A stretch of DNA of 64,000 bases from Roseovarius nubinhibens ISM (GTDB taxonomy: Bacteria > Pseudomonadota > Alphaproteobacteria > Rhodobacterales > Rhodobacteraceae), in assembly GCF_000152625.1 (NCBI RefSeq), contig NZ_CH724156.1, positions 1,062,966 to 1,126,965 of the forward strand, given 5' to 3'. Within the stretch, counting starts at the first letter, position 1, and each line of letters begins with the position of its first letter. Made by a program: the position numbers and the translations under genes. The notes under the pieces were generated by a model. That model ran no database searches. It was not told where the DNA came from and saw only the letters and a program-made list of their open reading frames with translations. This document shows positions 63,299-64,000 of the stretch, one piece after another.

Positions 63299-64000
63299 AT
63301 GCAGGTCACCGAGACCCTGAACGAAGGGCTGAAACGCGGCTACTCGATGGTGCTGACAGCCAAGGAACTGGATGACAAAGTCACCGAGAAGCTCAAAGAG
63401 GCCCAGCCCGAAATCGAAATGAAGGGCTTCCGCAAGGGTAAGGTACCGCTGCCCCTGCTCAAGAAGCAATTCGGCCAGCGCGTGCTGGGCGAAGCGATGC
63501 AAGAGGCCGTCGATGGCGCGATGTCCAAGCATTTCGAAGACAGCGGCGACCGCCCCGCCCAGGAACCGTCGGTCAAGATGACCAACGAAGACTGGAAAGA
63601 AGGCGACGACGTCCAGATCGAAATGACCTATGAGGCGCTGCCGGAGATCCCCGAGCTCGACCTCAAGAAAGTGTCGCTCGAGCGTATGGTCGTGAAGGCC
63701 GACGAGAAAGACGTCGACGAAGCCCTGTCGAACCTCGCCGAGAGCGCGCAGGATTTCGCAGACCGCAAGAAGGGCTCCAAGTCGAAAGAGGGCGACCAGG
63801 TCGTCATCGATTTCGTGGGCTCGGTCGACGGTGAGGAATTCGAAGGCGGCGCGGCGGAAGATTACCCGCTGGTCCTCGGCTCCAACAGCTTTATCCCCGG
63901 CTTCGAGGATCAGCTGATCGGCGTCAAGGAAGGCGAAGAAAAAGACGTCAACGTCTCCTTCCCCGAAGAATACCAAGCCGCGCATCTCGCCGGTAAGGAA
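63299..64000 (+). CDS. tig: Trigger factor (3' end cut by window edge)
   Basis: The visible part has 234 residues. The ribosome-binding domain carries the signature GFRKGKVP (near 44-51) in [19 protein letters not shown]. The FKBP-type prolyl isomerase domain begins about residue 155 ([45 protein letters not shown]). The C-terminal chaperone arms lie beyond the window. It binds nascent chains at the ribosome exit. GAGGA precedes ATG 63299. It does not appear in any complete frame because it runs off the right edge. Confidence 0.97.
   Translation, partial: MQVTETLNEGLKRGYSMVLTAKELDDKVTEKLKEAQPEIEMKGFRKGKVPLPLLKKQFGQRVLGEAMQEAVDGAMSKHFEDSGDRPAQEPSVKMTNEDWKEGDDVQIEMTYEALPEIPELDLKKVSLERMVVKADEKDVDEALSNLAESAQDFADRKKGSKSKEGDQVVIDFVGSVDGEEFEGGAAEDYPLVLGSNSFIPGFEDQLIGVKEGEEKDVNVSFPEEYQAAHLAGKE

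Overview
The window is a GC-rich, densely coded chromosomal segment of a marine alphaproteobacterium. It most likely comes from the Roseobacter group of Rhodobacterales. The evidence is a lipoyl domain on both PdhB and PdhC, an aapJQMP (bztABCD) amino-acid transporter with long AapQ and AapM permeases, the yidC-MOSC-engB-argB order, an ATP12-type F1 assembly chaperone, glnB-glnA, and a full-length DMSP lyase dddP with all known metal and catalytic residues. I see no insertion sequences, phage genes, CRISPR arrays or rRNA genes. The edges cut a LysR regulator (left) and trigger factor (right).

Layout. 1-2.7 kb: a divergent LysR regulator facing a flavin-dependent oxidoreductase and an SDR. 2.8-7.6 kb (minus): pyruvate dehydrogenase pdhA-pdhB-pdhC and a GAPDH. 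7.7-16.6 kb (plus): ttcA, a degenerate GGDEF-EAL protein, yidC, a MOSC protein, engB, argB, a fatty-acid hydroxylase family protein, a ferredoxin-like protein and a SixA-type phosphatase. 16.7-21.3 kb (minus): aapJQMP. 21.5-24.3 kb (minus): crcB, an RluA-family synthase, a HAD phosphatase and the ATP12 chaperone, all joined by 4-base stop/start overlaps. 24.5-30.1 kb: glycerate kinase, a small secreted protein, rsmD, a flavin reductase, peroxiredoxin, tRNA-Gly and a hydrolase-OsmC fusion. 30.5-38.0 kb: a 70-residue membrane protein, dddP, two unknowns, glnA, glnB, nnrD, a Hint-domain protein and tRNA-Leu.

38.1-51.2 kb (minus) is the most distinctive block. It holds two complete branched-chain-type (LivFGHMK) ABC importers, each with its own TetR regulator, plus an M19 dipeptidase homologue that lacks most of the family's metal and catalytic residues, a metallo-beta-lactamase-fold hydrolase and an AhpD-like protein. 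It looks like an uptake-and-degradation locus for an unidentified compound.

51.6-55.9 kb appears to be an envelope-stress module: a DegP-type protease, two small exported or membrane proteins and an OmpR/EnvZ-type two-component pair. Three inverted repeats built on GATTACA-N4-TGTAATC lie in its promoter regions, suggesting a local regulon. 56.1-59.2 kb: a GltIJKL glutamate/aspartate importer. 59.2-64 kb: a multi-PAS HWE-type histidine kinase, a BenE-family transporter and the start of tig.

Nitrogen and amino-acid acquisition (aap, glt, glnA/glnB, two Liv systems) is heavily represented, which fits a heterotroph living on dissolved organic matter.
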